A DNA stretch of 64,000 bases from Coriobacteriaceae bacterium. GTDB lineage: Bacteria > Actinomycetota > Coriobacteriia > Coriobacteriales > Atopobiaceae. The position numbers were made by a program, and so were the translations under genes. Below the pieces are notes generated by a model. It was not told the DNA's origin. It worked only from the letters and a program-made list of their open reading frames with translations, and ran no database searches. The DNA is taken from contig SFGZ01000001.1 of NCBI GenBank assembly GCA_004557505.1, positions 310,001 to 374,000 on the forward strand, in the 5' to 3' direction. The number at the start of each line of letters is the position of its first letter. The stretch's first letter is position 1. Below are positions 53,401 to 63,663 of this stretch, piece after piece.

Positions 53401-56061
53401 TCCTACCTGGCCGTTGACCTGGGATCCATTCGCAACGGCGTGACCATCGACGCCGGCCAGACAACACTTCCCGCCGGCGCGACGCTCGCGTACTCGCAGA
53501 ACGCCCTCGAGTGGGCCGAGTACGACGCCGCCTCGGCGCCTGTGGCCGCGCGCTTTGTGGGCGTCCGCGCCACCGGCAGCGCAAGCGTTTCCTTCCAGGG
53601 CTTCTCGGCAAGCTACTCGATGAAGTCCGGTCCCTCCTTTGTGGGCAAGACCGGCGTCGTGGGCACCTTCAATGCAGATAAGGTCTTCGACGGCGACGTG
53701 ACCACCGCCTACAAGAACAACCATGGCCCCAACGCGGGCGACACCATCACCTTCGATTTGGGACAGGAGCGCACCATCCGCTCCATCGCCTACTATGTGC
53801 CCGAGGCCAGCCTCGACTTCATCCGCAACGGCGTGGTTGAGGCGGCGCAGACCCCCGACGCGCCTGAGTGGACGCCCATCCTCAAGATCAACGGCGGCGA
53901 GGCGGTACCCAACGAGTTCAATAGCGACACGGCCAAAACGGCGGCCTGGCTCACGCACGATCCCCAGAACCCCGGCAACATGTATACGTCCAACCCCAAG
54001 ACCGCCGCGACGCAGGGCAACGAGAACGACCCCAACGGCACGGAGAGCCTCAACGTGACTGCGCGCTATCTGCGCATCCGCTTCACCGGGACCTACACCT
54101 ATCGCTGGGTTGAGATAGGGGAGCTGCTCATCAACGGGGGCGAGTACGTCTCGCCCTACGGAGACGCGGATGTTATCTCGACCAGCGTCGAGCAGCCCAA
54201 CATGTCGCCCGCATACCTCATCGACGACGCCACGTCCACGGCCTGGGCCCCCCTGGACGACTCCGGCAGCGTGACGTACCACGTATCCGAGCCGCTCTCC
54301 GCCAGCGGTGCCCCCAAGCAGGGCATCCGCATCGTCTCCGCCGGCACGCCGAGCAACGCCACCGTCAAGGTGACCGTCTACACGAGCGACTCCTACACGG
54401 ACACCGAGGAGATCGAGCTTGGCAGGCTTGACCAGCCCATCTCCGAGTTCGCCTTCCTTGGCAAGCCCATCTCCGGACCCACCCCCGCCGGTGTCGCCGC
54501 TGATCGCACGGCACCGTTCGCGGCCGTGAAGGACGTCACCATTACCTGGGACGGCACGAGGCCGCAGATCGCTGAGCTGTTCCTCCTCGACGAGGCCGTC
54601 GCCGCTGACAAGGAGTCGCTGAGGAGAGCTTACGACGCTGCCCTGGGCACCGACGCGAGCACATGGACCGCGGACAGCAAGGCGTCGTTCGACGCCGCGC
54701 TCGCGAACGCCAAGTCCGCGCTGGACGCAGCCAACGCCACCCAGGGCTACGTCGACTCTGCGAAGACCGCGCTCGAGAGCGCCCTGGCCTCCAAGGTCGA
54801 GCGCTACGCCGGCGACGAGCTTGGCAAGCTTGTGGGGGAGCGCGTGTCCAACGACGACGGGACCTACTCCGCCGGGAGCTACCAGGCCTACGCCGAGGCC
54901 TGCAAGGCGGCGGCATCTGCGCTCGAGGCGGCCGACAACCTCTCCCAGGCAGACGGCGAGGCCCTTGTCGCAGCCCTCAAGGCGGCTCGCGAGGGCTTGG
55001 TCTTCGACAAGGTCGGCGCAGACCGCGCCGCCCAGGCGGTGCGCGACGCGGAGGCAATCTTCACGCCCGGAACCTATACAACCAGCACGCGCGGCGCGTA
55101 TGACGCGGCCCTTGCGGCGCTGAAGGGCCTTCTCGCCAACCAGTCGTCGACGCCGACCCAGCTCAAGGACGCAACCGACGAGCTCGTCGCCGCCGAGGCG
55201 AAGCTCGTCGATGCGGCGGAGCTTGCCGCGGAGCGCGCCGAGTTCGAGAAGACCGGCGAGGGCGGGTACACCGACGAGAGCTACGCCGCGTACCAGAAGG
55301 CCTACGATGACTCCGCGGCTGCCATGAGCTCCGGAACAAGCGAGGAGATTGCGGCTGCGACCAAGGCGCTGCGCGACGCCAAGGCGGCGCTTGTCGCCTA
55401 CGACCTCGACGCCGTCGTCGCCGACGCCGAGTCCCTCTCTCAGGGCGACTACACGACTGCGAGTTGGGGATCGCTCGCGGAGGCGATCGCCGCCGCGAAG
55501 GCCGAGCACGACCCCGCCCAGAGCCGCGCCCTTGGCCAGGCCATCATTGACGCCCGCGCCCGTCTGGTGAGCGTCGTGGCGCTCAACGAGGCCATCGCGG
55601 CGGCCGAGGCCGTGGACGCCGGTGCCTACACGGAGGACTCCGTGGCCGCGCTGCGGGCGGCCGTCGACGCCGCCAAGGCGCTGCTCGAGTCCGGCACGGC
55701 AGATGAGGTTGCGGCGGCGCGCGTTGCCGTGACCAACGCGCTGCGCGACCTCAAGGTGTCGAAGCCCTCCGAGGGCGGGGACACGCACGCGCCGTCCGAT
55801 GGGGACACGGGCGATTCCGGCAACACCCCCGGCAACACGTCCGGCGGCAACACCTCTGGCGGCAACACGTCCGGCAACGTCAACGAGACCGGTGAGGGCG
55901 GATCCGGCAAGGGCCCGGGCGCCGGGGCGGCGAAGCCTTCGCCCAAGGCGCCGGCAACGCCCAGCACCGGCGACGAAAGCATGCCCGTGCTGGTGCTGGT
56001 CGCGCTTCTTGTCGCCGGCGCCGCGCTGATTGTCTTCGCGCGCCTGCGTCGCAGGAAGTAG
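50473..56061 (+). CDS. Sortase-anchored GH84 beta-N-acetylglucosaminidase
   Basis: 1862 residues. Signal peptide ~1-32. GH20b-like N domain (~33-175), then the GH84 NagJ-type barrel (~185-480): 'RGFIEGYYGNPWS', 'YAPKDDPKHN', catalytic Asp309-Asp310 in 'ILADDAHD', 'PVHYSGFGEYWY'. A helical domain follows, then at least four F5/8-type or CBM32-like modules (~660-1370). Six FIVAR-like three-helix repeats (~1375-1775) form a long stalk, then an Asn/Gly/Thr linker, sorting-like signal TPSTGD (1829 on), hydrophobic helix and RRRK. AAGGAG lies 6 bases before the ATG. Clostridial and bacteroidal relatives remove terminal beta-GlcNAc from mucin and O-GlcNAc from proteins. Last gene of the cluster, closed by a strong terminator. 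Confidence 0.92.
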   Translation: MRSFNSRVLGLLAAMALVVLGLALAPARALADEAYQIYPTPHSVAYADGSQTLRSGATTVIEDGIDAATRARLDEALALKGMSATEAASVPSARGTTSVLVGVKGSGGAVDAYVDQLVEAGALTLTEGLFDQTDAYLLASLPATDGADRIVVLGNSTDAAYYGLTTLHQILQQTDGATLRAFTICDYADVKTRGFIEGYYGNPWSTEDRVNLMGWGGYYKLNAYVYAPKDDPKHNAKWRELYTDDELREKIDPLAKAGNDSKCRFVYALHPFMNNPITNDNYDGSVATLKAKFQQVMDHGVRQIAILADDAHDQGPALYTKLLKDMTAWVHEQQKATNDDGSLEYPGLKDTIIFCPVHYSGFGEYWYKDLPENIQVVNTGGQVWGKIDNRFATSFKASSGRSPFMWINWPCSDNDKDALHMGGYKNFLGADVTPGSVEGVVLNPMQQSEPSKQAIFMNADFTWNLWQGYDHADQAWEDAYSYVDHNSPIATKGSNALRELSRHMLRMFGGGVTWENGESSAIKDKLADFRAKLSSGSVTTDDIAGMEQLFSELRQVARDYKANAGNEAMLNQISPWIETWDELTTAALEDLTALRAQLDGDTAGLLSHHSAATASLEAANNNGYHYVNHTEYARVGKAYITPAVNALAEYVAAQTELAANPNADITRFVTNRTDTPTGDTANAYDGSLSTSVIYKSPNKLTQGTYFGITKMHPFTLTSVTIAQGDGKNYMDHAKLQWYDGTEWHDVEGHADETDRVVRADGLSIAGAYGVRIVATQDNARDAWPTIKEIAINAGEGELVGDATVTLSQGMGHYQSYAEANVIDGQDATALWATGTGGGQNIAANDAVTITFSQPKAVGSVRIVQGNKPNGSGVGDALGGGVLEVRDEGSDSWEKVADVTSATTQTLNFERRTVTAIRIRATQNTNGWWVLNEVTASSGKPSSVGVVRTNIEGVSLSASAKNGVATLSDGTVAFEDGSYLAVDLGSIRNGVTIDAGQTTLPAGATLAYSQNALEWAEYDAASAPVAARFVGVRATGSASVSFQGFSASYSMKSGPSFVGKTGVVGTFNADKVFDGDVTTAYKNNHGPNAGDTITFDLGQERTIRSIAYYVPEASLDFIRNGVVEAAQTPDAPEWTPILKINGGEAVPNEFNSDTAKTAAWLTHDPQNPGNMYTSNPKTAATQGNENDPNGTESLNVTARYLRIRFTGTYTYRWVEIGELLINGGEYVSPYGDADVISTSVEQPNMSPAYLIDDATSTAWAPLDDSGSVTYHVSEPLSASGAPKQGIRIVSAGTPSNATVKVTVYTSDSYTDTEEIELGRLDQPISEFAFLGKPISGPTPAGVAADRTAPFAAVKDVTITWDGTRPQIAELFLLDEAVAADKESLRRAYDAALGTDASTWTADSKASFDAALANAKSALDAANATQGYVDSAKTALESALASKVERYAGDELGKLVGERVSNDDGTYSAGSYQAYAEACKAAASALEAADNLSQADGEALVAALKAAREGLVFDKVGADRAAQAVRDAEAIFTPGTYTTSTRGAYDAALAALKGLLANQSSTPTQLKDATDELVAAEAKLVDAAELAAERAEFEKTGEGGYTDESYAAYQKAYDDSAAAMSSGTSEEIAAATKALRDAKAALVAYDLDAVVADAESLSQGDYTTASWGSLAEAIAAAKAEHDPAQSRALGQAIIDARARLVSVVALNEAIAAAEAVDAGAYTEDSVAALRAAVDAAKALLESGTADEVAAARVAVTNALRDLKVSKPSEGGDTHAPSDGDTGDSGNTPGNTSGGNTSGGNTSGNVNETGEGGSGKGPGAGAAKPSPKAPATPSTGDESMPVLVLVALLVAGAALIVFARLRRRK

Positions 56062-56084
56062 GGGCACCCAAGGGCGTGGCGTGC

Positions 56085-56116
56085 GGGGCCGCAGGTCTGA
56101 CCTGCGGCCCCGTTTT
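56085..56116 (+). terminator. Rho-independent terminator of the glycosidase cluster
   Basis: GGGGCCGCAGGT (56085-56096) pairs perfectly with ACCTGCGGCCCC (56100-56111) around a 3-base loop, followed by GTTTTG. It is the best-formed terminator in the window. Confidence 0.85.
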
Positions 56117-56292
56117 GCATGGAGGCGCGGCGCGCCCCGCTGGATGGTGGCTGCGGCCGAGTCGCTCGTTGCACGGTGGCTGCCCGGCCCCTCTCGTCAT
56201 ATGGCGGGCACCTGCCACGGAGGGCCGCCCGCGCCAGTCGCTCTCGGCGGCCCATTCGACAAAAGAGGCCTTGCGCCACTCTCGCTTATGTG

Positions 56293-56309
56293 TATCATAG
56301 TGATATCAC
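56293..56309 (+). promoter_or_regulatory. Palindromic promoter/operator of the SPFH operon
   Basis: TATCA-TAG-TGATA (56293-56305) overlaps the perfect palindrome GTGATATCAC (56300-56309). TATCAT may be the -10 box. The ribbon-helix-helix protein encoded two genes along is a natural candidate to bind it. Confidence 0.45.
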
Positions 56310-56361
56310 ATTGAGACCATTAGCGGCACCAAACCGCCTGACTTTAGAGAAAGGAAGCGCC

Positions 56362-57372
56362 ATGACCGTCGAGAAGAACATCAAGGCCCGCTCAGGCTGG
56401 GGGGTCCTCGTGCTGACAGCCCTTGGCTACGTTGCCTCCGTCGCCGCCTTTGTCTGTGGGATCGTGCAGTTTGTCGCGGCCGATGACGCCGGCGTAGCGG
56501 CACCCGCGACGGCGGCCCTCCTGCTCGTGGGCGGGATCGTGCTCTTCATCTGCGCGCTCGTCATGAGCAACGGATTTATTGCCCTACAGCCGGGAGAGGC
56601 GAAGGTGTGCCTCCTCTTTGGTAACTACGTGGGAACCGTGCGGGAGTCGGGCTTCTGGTGGGCGAATCCCTTCTACAGCCGCAAGATCAGCGCGAAGGGC
56701 CCAGACGGGGAGATCGCCGAGGAGGGCGGCGGGACTGGTTCCCTTACCGTCAAGATGCCGCTTGGCATCTCGACCAAGGTGTCGCTCCGCGTGCGCACGC
56801 ACAACGGCGAGCGCATCAAGGTGAATGACAAGCAGGGCAATCCCATCGAGATCGCGACCGTTGTCGTGTGGCGCGTAGCCGACACCGCAAAGGCCCTCTT
56901 CGACGTGGACAACTACATCTCCTTCGTCTCCATGCAGGCCGAGACCGCGCTTCGTCACGTGGCGAGCCTCTACGCCTATGACCACATGGAGGACGATGAC
57001 TCGACAAACACCTCCATCACGCTGCGCTCCAACATCGAGGAGGTCTCCGCGAGCCTGCGAGAGGAGCTTGACCGGCGCTTGGCACCCGCCGGCGTGAAGG
57101 TCGATGACGCGCGCCTGACGCACCTCGCCTATGCGCCCGAGATAGCCCCCGCGATGCTTCGCCGCCAGCAGGCGGAGGCCATCATCGCCGCGCGCAAGAA
57201 GATCGTGGAGGGCGCCGTCTCGATGGTGGACATGGCCCTCTCGGAGCTCTCCGACGGTGGCGTCGTCGAGTTCGACGAGGACCGCAAGGCTACGATGGCG
57301 TCCAACCTCATGGTGGTGCTCTGTGGCGAGTCCGAGGCGCAGCCCGTCGTAAACACCGGCTCGCTATACTAG
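56362..57372 (+). CDS. SPFH (stomatin/prohibitin/flotillin) domain membrane protein
   Basis: 336 residues from the ATG at 56362, preceded by GAAAGGAAG. Two membrane spans (~15-40 and ~48-66) are followed by 'NGFIALQPGEAKVCLLFGNYVGTVRESGFWWANPF' (in part) and the band-7/SPFH domain (~70-285) with 'SLRVRTHNGERIKVNDKQGNPIEIATVVVWRV'. The C-terminus contains 'MLRRQQAEAIIAARKKIVEGAVSMV', a short coiled coil typical of the family. SPFH proteins oligomerise in the membrane and scaffold proteases or other complexes. The downstream RHH and CPBP protease genes suggest a scaffold-protease pairing under local control. Confidence 0.93.
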   Translation: MTVEKNIKARSGWGVLVLTALGYVASVAAFVCGIVQFVAADDAGVAAPATAALLLVGGIVLFICALVMSNGFIALQPGEAKVCLLFGNYVGTVRESGFWWANPFYSRKISAKGPDGEIAEEGGGTGSLTVKMPLGISTKVSLRVRTHNGERIKVNDKQGNPIEIATVVVWRVADTAKALFDVDNYISFVSMQAETALRHVASLYAYDHMEDDDSTNTSITLRSNIEEVSASLREELDRRLAPAGVKVDDARLTHLAYAPEIAPAMLRRQQAEAIIAARKKIVEGAVSMVDMALSELSDGGVVEFDEDRKATMASNLMVVLCGESEAQPVVNTGSLY

Positions 57373-57387
57373 CGGAGGTGTCTTTAC

Positions 57388-57600
57388 GTGGCCACCCGCA
57401 AGCAATATCCTCTGCGCGTCGACCCCGAGGTCTGGGAATCTATCGAGCGTTGGGCCGAGGATGACATGCGCTCCGCGAATGCGCAGGTTGAGTGGATTCT
57501 GAGAGACGCGCTCAGGCGCGCGGGCAGGCTGAACGAGAAGAGGGGGAACGCGGATGGACAAGAGGGTCACGCCGGCTGCGGCGGCTCGCCTCGCGGGTAA
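57388..57600 (+). CDS. Small ribbon-helix-helix (Arc-type) DNA-binding protein
   Basis: 70 residues from GTG, with CGGAGGTG upstream. The N-terminal ~45 residues ('KQYPLRVDPEVWESIERWAEDDMRSANAQVEWILRDAL', in part) fit the Arc/HicB-antitoxin-like ribbon-helix-helix fold. The last ~16 residues are Gly-rich because the frame overlaps the start of the next gene by 47 bases. Position between SPFH and CPBP genes suggests it autoregulates the operon through the 56293-56309 palindrome. No toxin partner is apparent. Confidence 0.85.
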   Translation: MATRKQYPLRVDPEVWESIERWAEDDMRSANAQVEWILRDALRRAGRLNEKRGNADGQEGHAGCGGSPRG

Positions 57601-58552
57601 CTATGTGTGGGTCATGGGGATGGTGTTTCTCGGCCAGGTCTTGGGTGGCCTCATCTCGTCGGTGGTCACGGTGGCCTCCTATGGCGTCCTTGCGGGCGGG
57701 GAGACGGATGCGATGATCCTCGCGCTCAAGACCGACAGTGCCGCACCGCTTGGCATCACGGGTCAGTCGGCCTCTGCGGCGAGCGCGCTCTATTCCGCGT
57801 GCCCGTATCTCATGTTCGTCGGCATCTGGATAGTCGCCCTTGTCTACCTGCGCTTCAGCCGGCGCTCGCGGCCGGTGCTACGGGCGGTGGGCACGTTCAC
57901 GCGCGGCAACACGGCTGGGAACCTGGCCCTTGGGCTTCTCGTGGGCCTCGTGCTCAACGGTGTCTGCGCACTTATCGCCGTGGCCACGGGCAGCGTGAGC
58001 CTCTCGCTGGTGGGCGTCAACGTGGGCGGGCTCGTGCTTCTCGCCGTGACGGTCTTTGTGCAGTCCTCCGCCGAGGAGCTGCTGTGCCGTTGCTACCTCT
58101 ATCAGAAGACGCTGCGCACGAGCGGCAGCCCGGTTGTCGCGGTGGTCGCAAGTTCGCTGCTCTTTGGTGTGCTCCACCTGTTGAACACGGGCGTCACCGC
58201 GCTCTCGATAGTGAACATTGTGCTGGTTGGGGTGCTCTTTGGGCTCATGGTGTGGCGGCTTGACAGCCCTTGGATGGCGTTTGCGGCCCACGCCTCTTGG
58301 AATTTCATGCAAAACGTCCTGCTTGGGCTTCCCAACAGCGGGCACGTCATCCCGTTCGCACTCTTTGGCATTGCGCCGGGCACCACGCCCGCGGCGGGCG
58401 TTGCGTACGATCCCGTCTTCGGGATCGAGGGCTCCGTGGCGGCGGCGCTCGCGCTTCTCGCCGGCTGCGCGTTTGTGTGGTGGCTGGGCGAGCGCCGGAA
58501 CGTTGCGGCGACGGACGTCTGGGGAGAGGCCGCGGACCCGGACGCATCGTAG
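57554..58552 (+). CDS. CPBP family intramembrane metalloprotease (Abi family)
   Basis: 332 residues, about eight membrane spans. CPBP motifs are complete: Glu174-Glu175-x3-Arg179 ('SAEELLCR'), Phe204-x3-His208 ('LFGVLHLL') and His246-x3-Asn250 ('HASWNF'). These are the predicted zinc ligands and active site of Rce1-like proteases. It overlaps the RHH gene by 47 bases, with GAGAAGAGGGGG as ribosome-binding site, so it is translationally coupled. Roles in this family include prenyl-protein processing, bacteriocin self-immunity and membrane stress; the SPFH partner favours membrane quality control. Confidence 0.92.
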   Translation: MDKRVTPAAAARLAGNYVWVMGMVFLGQVLGGLISSVVTVASYGVLAGGETDAMILALKTDSAAPLGITGQSASAASALYSACPYLMFVGIWIVALVYLRFSRRSRPVLRAVGTFTRGNTAGNLALGLLVGLVLNGVCALIAVATGSVSLSLVGVNVGGLVLLAVTVFVQSSAEELLCRCYLYQKTLRTSGSPVVAVVASSLLFGVLHLLNTGVTALSIVNIVLVGVLFGLMVWRLDSPWMAFAAHASWNFMQNVLLGLPNSGHVIPFALFGIAPGTTPAAGVAYDPVFGIEGSVAAALALLAGCAFVWWLGERRNVAATDVWGEAADPDAS

Positions 58553-58555
58553 TTG

Positions 58556-58576
58556 CCGCCACGGCGGCCGTGGCGG
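58556..58576 (+). terminator. Hairpin terminator of the SPFH-RHH-CPBP operon
   Basis: CCGCCACG (58556-58563) pairs perfectly with CGTGGCGG (58569-58576), loop of 5, beginning 3 bases after the CPBP stop. Confidence 0.5.
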
Positions 58577-58960
58577 AGGCCTCGGTGCCTTGGGTGTCCC
58601 GATTTTCCGACCTGCGACCGACCTTGCCCAAAGGGCCCAGGTGCCCCGAGGCCGTGGGCGGCTCGGCTCCCCACACCGTCGTCCGGGCCGTCGTACCGCG
58701 CCGCCCCGAGGCCCGCGACCTGCGCCGCCGTCCCTCGCTTTCCGCCTCGGTCCCAAAAAAGCGAACATGAAAACGACCGGCCAATCGGCTTCCTGGGAAA
58801 ACGCCGCCGCGCGTTGCCCCTGGATTGATTTCGTGTTCACTTTTGGGCTGCGGCGTGGGGCGCTGGCGGGCGAGCCCGGGGCGCGGGTCCGCGGCGCGAG
58901 CCTAGGCCGCTGGCTGGCATCCCGTCCCCGGCAGGGAAACCCTGCGTGTCAACGCATGCG

Positions 58961-58994
58961 AAAATCTATATTAGAAGCACTTAGATTCTGTATA
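58961..58994 (+). promoter_or_regulatory. Chaperone-type control element upstream of clpB
   Basis: AAAATCT (58961-58967), ACTTAGAT (58979-58986) and TGTATA (58989-58994) have exactly the same offsets (0, 18, 28) as upstream of dnaK. The intervening bases differ, so the conserved words rather than general similarity define the element. Confidence 0.55.
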
Positions 58995-59080
58995 CATCAC
59001 CTCCCAAGCGGGAATACTCAACCTCGATAAGCAGAAATCCGCCGTCACCCAAAGCGCGCGGACCACAGGGAGTGATGCAT

Positions 59081-61780
<2,700 letters not shown>

Positions 61781-61835
61781 GGCGCGCGGGGCAGCGCCTC
61801 GTGCCCGGCGACGCCTTTGGATACGACGTTGACGC

Positions 61836-61869
61836 AGCGGCCCCGGAGCCCGGGCTCCGGGGCCGCTTT
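61836..61869 (+). terminator. Rho-independent terminator of clpB
   Basis: AGCGGCCCCGGAGC (61836-61849) pairs perfectly with GCTCCGGGGCCGCT (61854-61867) around CCGG, followed by TTTC. Confidence 0.75.
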
Positions 61870-61984
61870 CTGTGTCGCGGCGGCCTGCCGCCCGCTGCCT
61901 CGGGCTGGGCCTCCACAACGCGATCCGCCCTGTTGGGGCACAATAAAGGGCAAGCTGCTCTCGTTGGTTCGGGGAGGTTGTGAC

Positions 61985-63658
61985 ATGGAGGATCCAGAGC
62001 TTGACAAGGACGCCGAGCAGGCCGACCCGGATGCCACGCGCCTCGCGGACCCGGACGCCACCCAGCTTGCCGACCCGGACGCCACCCAGCTCGTTGAGGA
62101 GCCTGCCCCTGCGGATGCCCCGGATGACGCCCAGAGCGGCACCCCCGCGGACGCCCCCGACGCCGCCCCGGATGACGCCCAGAGCGGCACTCCCGCCGAC
62201 GCCCCCGACGCCGCCCAGGACGAGACGCCCACCATTGTCGTTCCCCATGCCGTCGCGGCGGGCCAGGAGGGCCCCGACGGCATCGATGCCATGGACGACC
62301 CATACGCCCCCATCAACGATGCCGACTTCACGCGGGTGACCCCCTATGCGCCCGTGTCCATAGACTCCCCGGTCACGGCCGACGGCAAGCGGCGTGGCCG
62401 CGTGCGGCCATGGGCCGTGGTCCTCGTGGCCGCCGCGCTTCTCGCCGCCGCCGCCTTTGTGGTGAGGTACACCTACGAGAGCGAGTACTGGGGCGGCAAG
62501 ACCGTGCCCAACGTGGTGGGCAAGACCGAGACCGAGGCCCGCTCGACCCTCTTGCCGCTTGGCTTCAGCGTGACCGTCAGGGAGGTCCTCTCCGATGACG
62601 AGGTGGGCAAGGTCGTCTCGATGGATCCCGCTGCGGGCACGCGCACGGGAAACGACCTTTCGGTGACCGTCACCGTGGCCGCGGCGCGCACGATCCCCTC
62701 GGTTGTGGGGCTTAGCCAGACGAGTGCCAAGACGGCCCTGCTCAATAAGGGTGCCAAGGACATCGCCATCGCGTACAAGAGCTCCAGCGAGGCCGAGGGC
62801 ACGGTGCTTGCGGTGAGCCCGGGCGAGGGCGAGGCGTTTGTCTCGACGGACCAGATCACGCTCACGGTGGCGCAGCCCCTCAAGGTGCCCGACGTCGTGG
62901 GGCTCTCCCTTGCCGACGCCGAGCGGGCCATCCAGGATGCGGGCCTTGCGTGCTCGGTCTCGTACAGCGACCAGACGGGCGCCGAGAACGTTGTGCTCTC
63001 GACCTCGCCCGAGACGGGCGCCAAGGTGTCCGAGGGCTCCACGGTCACTCTGTACGTGCCGGCACCCAGGCTGACCGATGCCCGCCACATTGCCGAGTAC
63101 TTTGGCATCGAGCCTGCCGACCTTGACGCATACCTCGCCAAGCAGGGATATTCCGTCTCGTCCACCGGCGTGTACCCCAACGGCGACGCCTATGCGGTCT
63201 ACGCCGACGGCGCCGTGACCATCACCATCACGGACTCGCCCGAATCAGCCGACGTCGCCGAGGCGTGGGCGGGCACCAGTGCGCTTGCCAGCGGCAGGCC
63301 TGTGGGCGGCGTGCGCCTCCAGGCATCGGCGTCCGCGGTCTCGTCGGGCGCGTCCATTGGCTCGGGCGGGCTTGCGGCCGTGATGGACGCCTGCGGCCTG
63401 AGCAACCTCGTCTCCTCCTGCACGGTTGACACGGCGCAGACCTCGCGTAGCATCGACCGGACCGGCCTCTCGTTCATCTGCGGCTACGGACAGCAGGGCG
63501 ACTACGTGTGGAGCGTGCTTTTGGGGAGCCTTGGCGGGTCTGCGACCAACGCTATCGTCACCATCGCGCCCAAGAGCCACTATGATGGTCTTGACCTGGG
63601 AGAATACGGAAATGACCTGGCGAGCTACATCGCCATCACAAACTACTACGGGAAGTGA
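61985..63658 (+). CDS. Orphan PASTA-domain membrane protein
   Basis: 557 residues from the ATG at 61985, preceded by GGGGAGG. An acidic, repetitive cytoplasmic region (~1-135) contains ADPDATQL repeats and two 16-residue DDAQSGTPADAPDAAP units. One membrane helix follows (~142-162). Outside are three PASTA modules (~168-375; 'VPNVVGKTETEARSTLL', 'IPSVVGLSQTSAKTALL', 'VPDVVGLSLADAERAI') and an unrecognised Ser/Ala-rich C-terminal domain (~376-557). PASTA modules normally bind muropeptides on Stk/PknB kinases, but no kinase domain is present. It could be a wall sensor or scaffold. Co-directional with the small acidic ORF 5 bases downstream. Confidence 0.88.
   Translation: MEDPELDKDAEQADPDATRLADPDATQLADPDATQLVEEPAPADAPDDAQSGTPADAPDAAPDDAQSGTPADAPDAAQDETPTIVVPHAVAAGQEGPDGIDAMDDPYAPINDADFTRVTPYAPVSIDSPVTADGKRRGRVRPWAVVLVAAALLAAAAFVVRYTYESEYWGGKTVPNVVGKTETEARSTLLPLGFSVTVREVLSDDEVGKVVSMDPAAGTRTGNDLSVTVTVAAARTIPSVVGLSQTSAKTALLNKGAKDIAIAYKSSSEAEGTVLAVSPGEGEAFVSTDQITLTVAQPLKVPDVVGLSLADAERAIQDAGLACSVSYSDQTGAENVVLSTSPETGAKVSEGSTVTLYVPAPRLTDARHIAEYFGIEPADLDAYLAKQGYSVSSTGVYPNGDAYAVYADGAVTITITDSPESADVAEAWAGTSALASGRPVGGVRLQASASAVSSGASIGSGGLAAVMDACGLSNLVSSCTVDTAQTSRSIDRTGLSFICGYGQQGDYVWSVLLGSLGGSATNAIVTIAPKSHYDGLDLGEYGNDLASYIAITNYYGK
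62117..62212 (+). repeat. 48-bp tandem repeat in the PASTA protein gene
   Basis: Two near-identical 48-base units (62117-62164 and 62165-62212) encode the 16-residue acidic repeat. A shorter 24-base repeat encoding ADPDATQL precedes them at about 62024-62095. Confidence 0.8.
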
Positions 63659-63663
63659 CGCAC

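Larger units (their letters stand above)
56062..56361. other. Intergenic region between the GH84 gene and the SPFH operon
   Basis: 300 bases: terminator at 56085-56116, then about 170 GC-rich bases in which I see nothing, then an AT-rich promoter-like segment with nested palindromes (56293-56309) about 55 bases before the SPFH start. Confidence 0.5.
58553..59080. other. Intergenic region upstream of clpB
   Basis: 528 bases without a convincing gene. It contains the CPBP terminator hairpin (58556-58576), ~350 GC-rich bases with nothing recognised, hairpin GCAGGG-AAA-CCCTGC (58931-58945) and the AT-rich clpB control element (58961-58994). ACTCAA at 59016-59021 resembles half of the canonical HspR box but has no partner. 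Confidence 0.5.

Noticed and set aside
57388..57600. Toxin-antitoxin module built on the ribbon-helix-helix protein
   Set aside because: No toxin-sized partner is adjacent; its neighbours are an SPFH protein and a CPBP membrane protease, so an operon regulator is the simpler reading.
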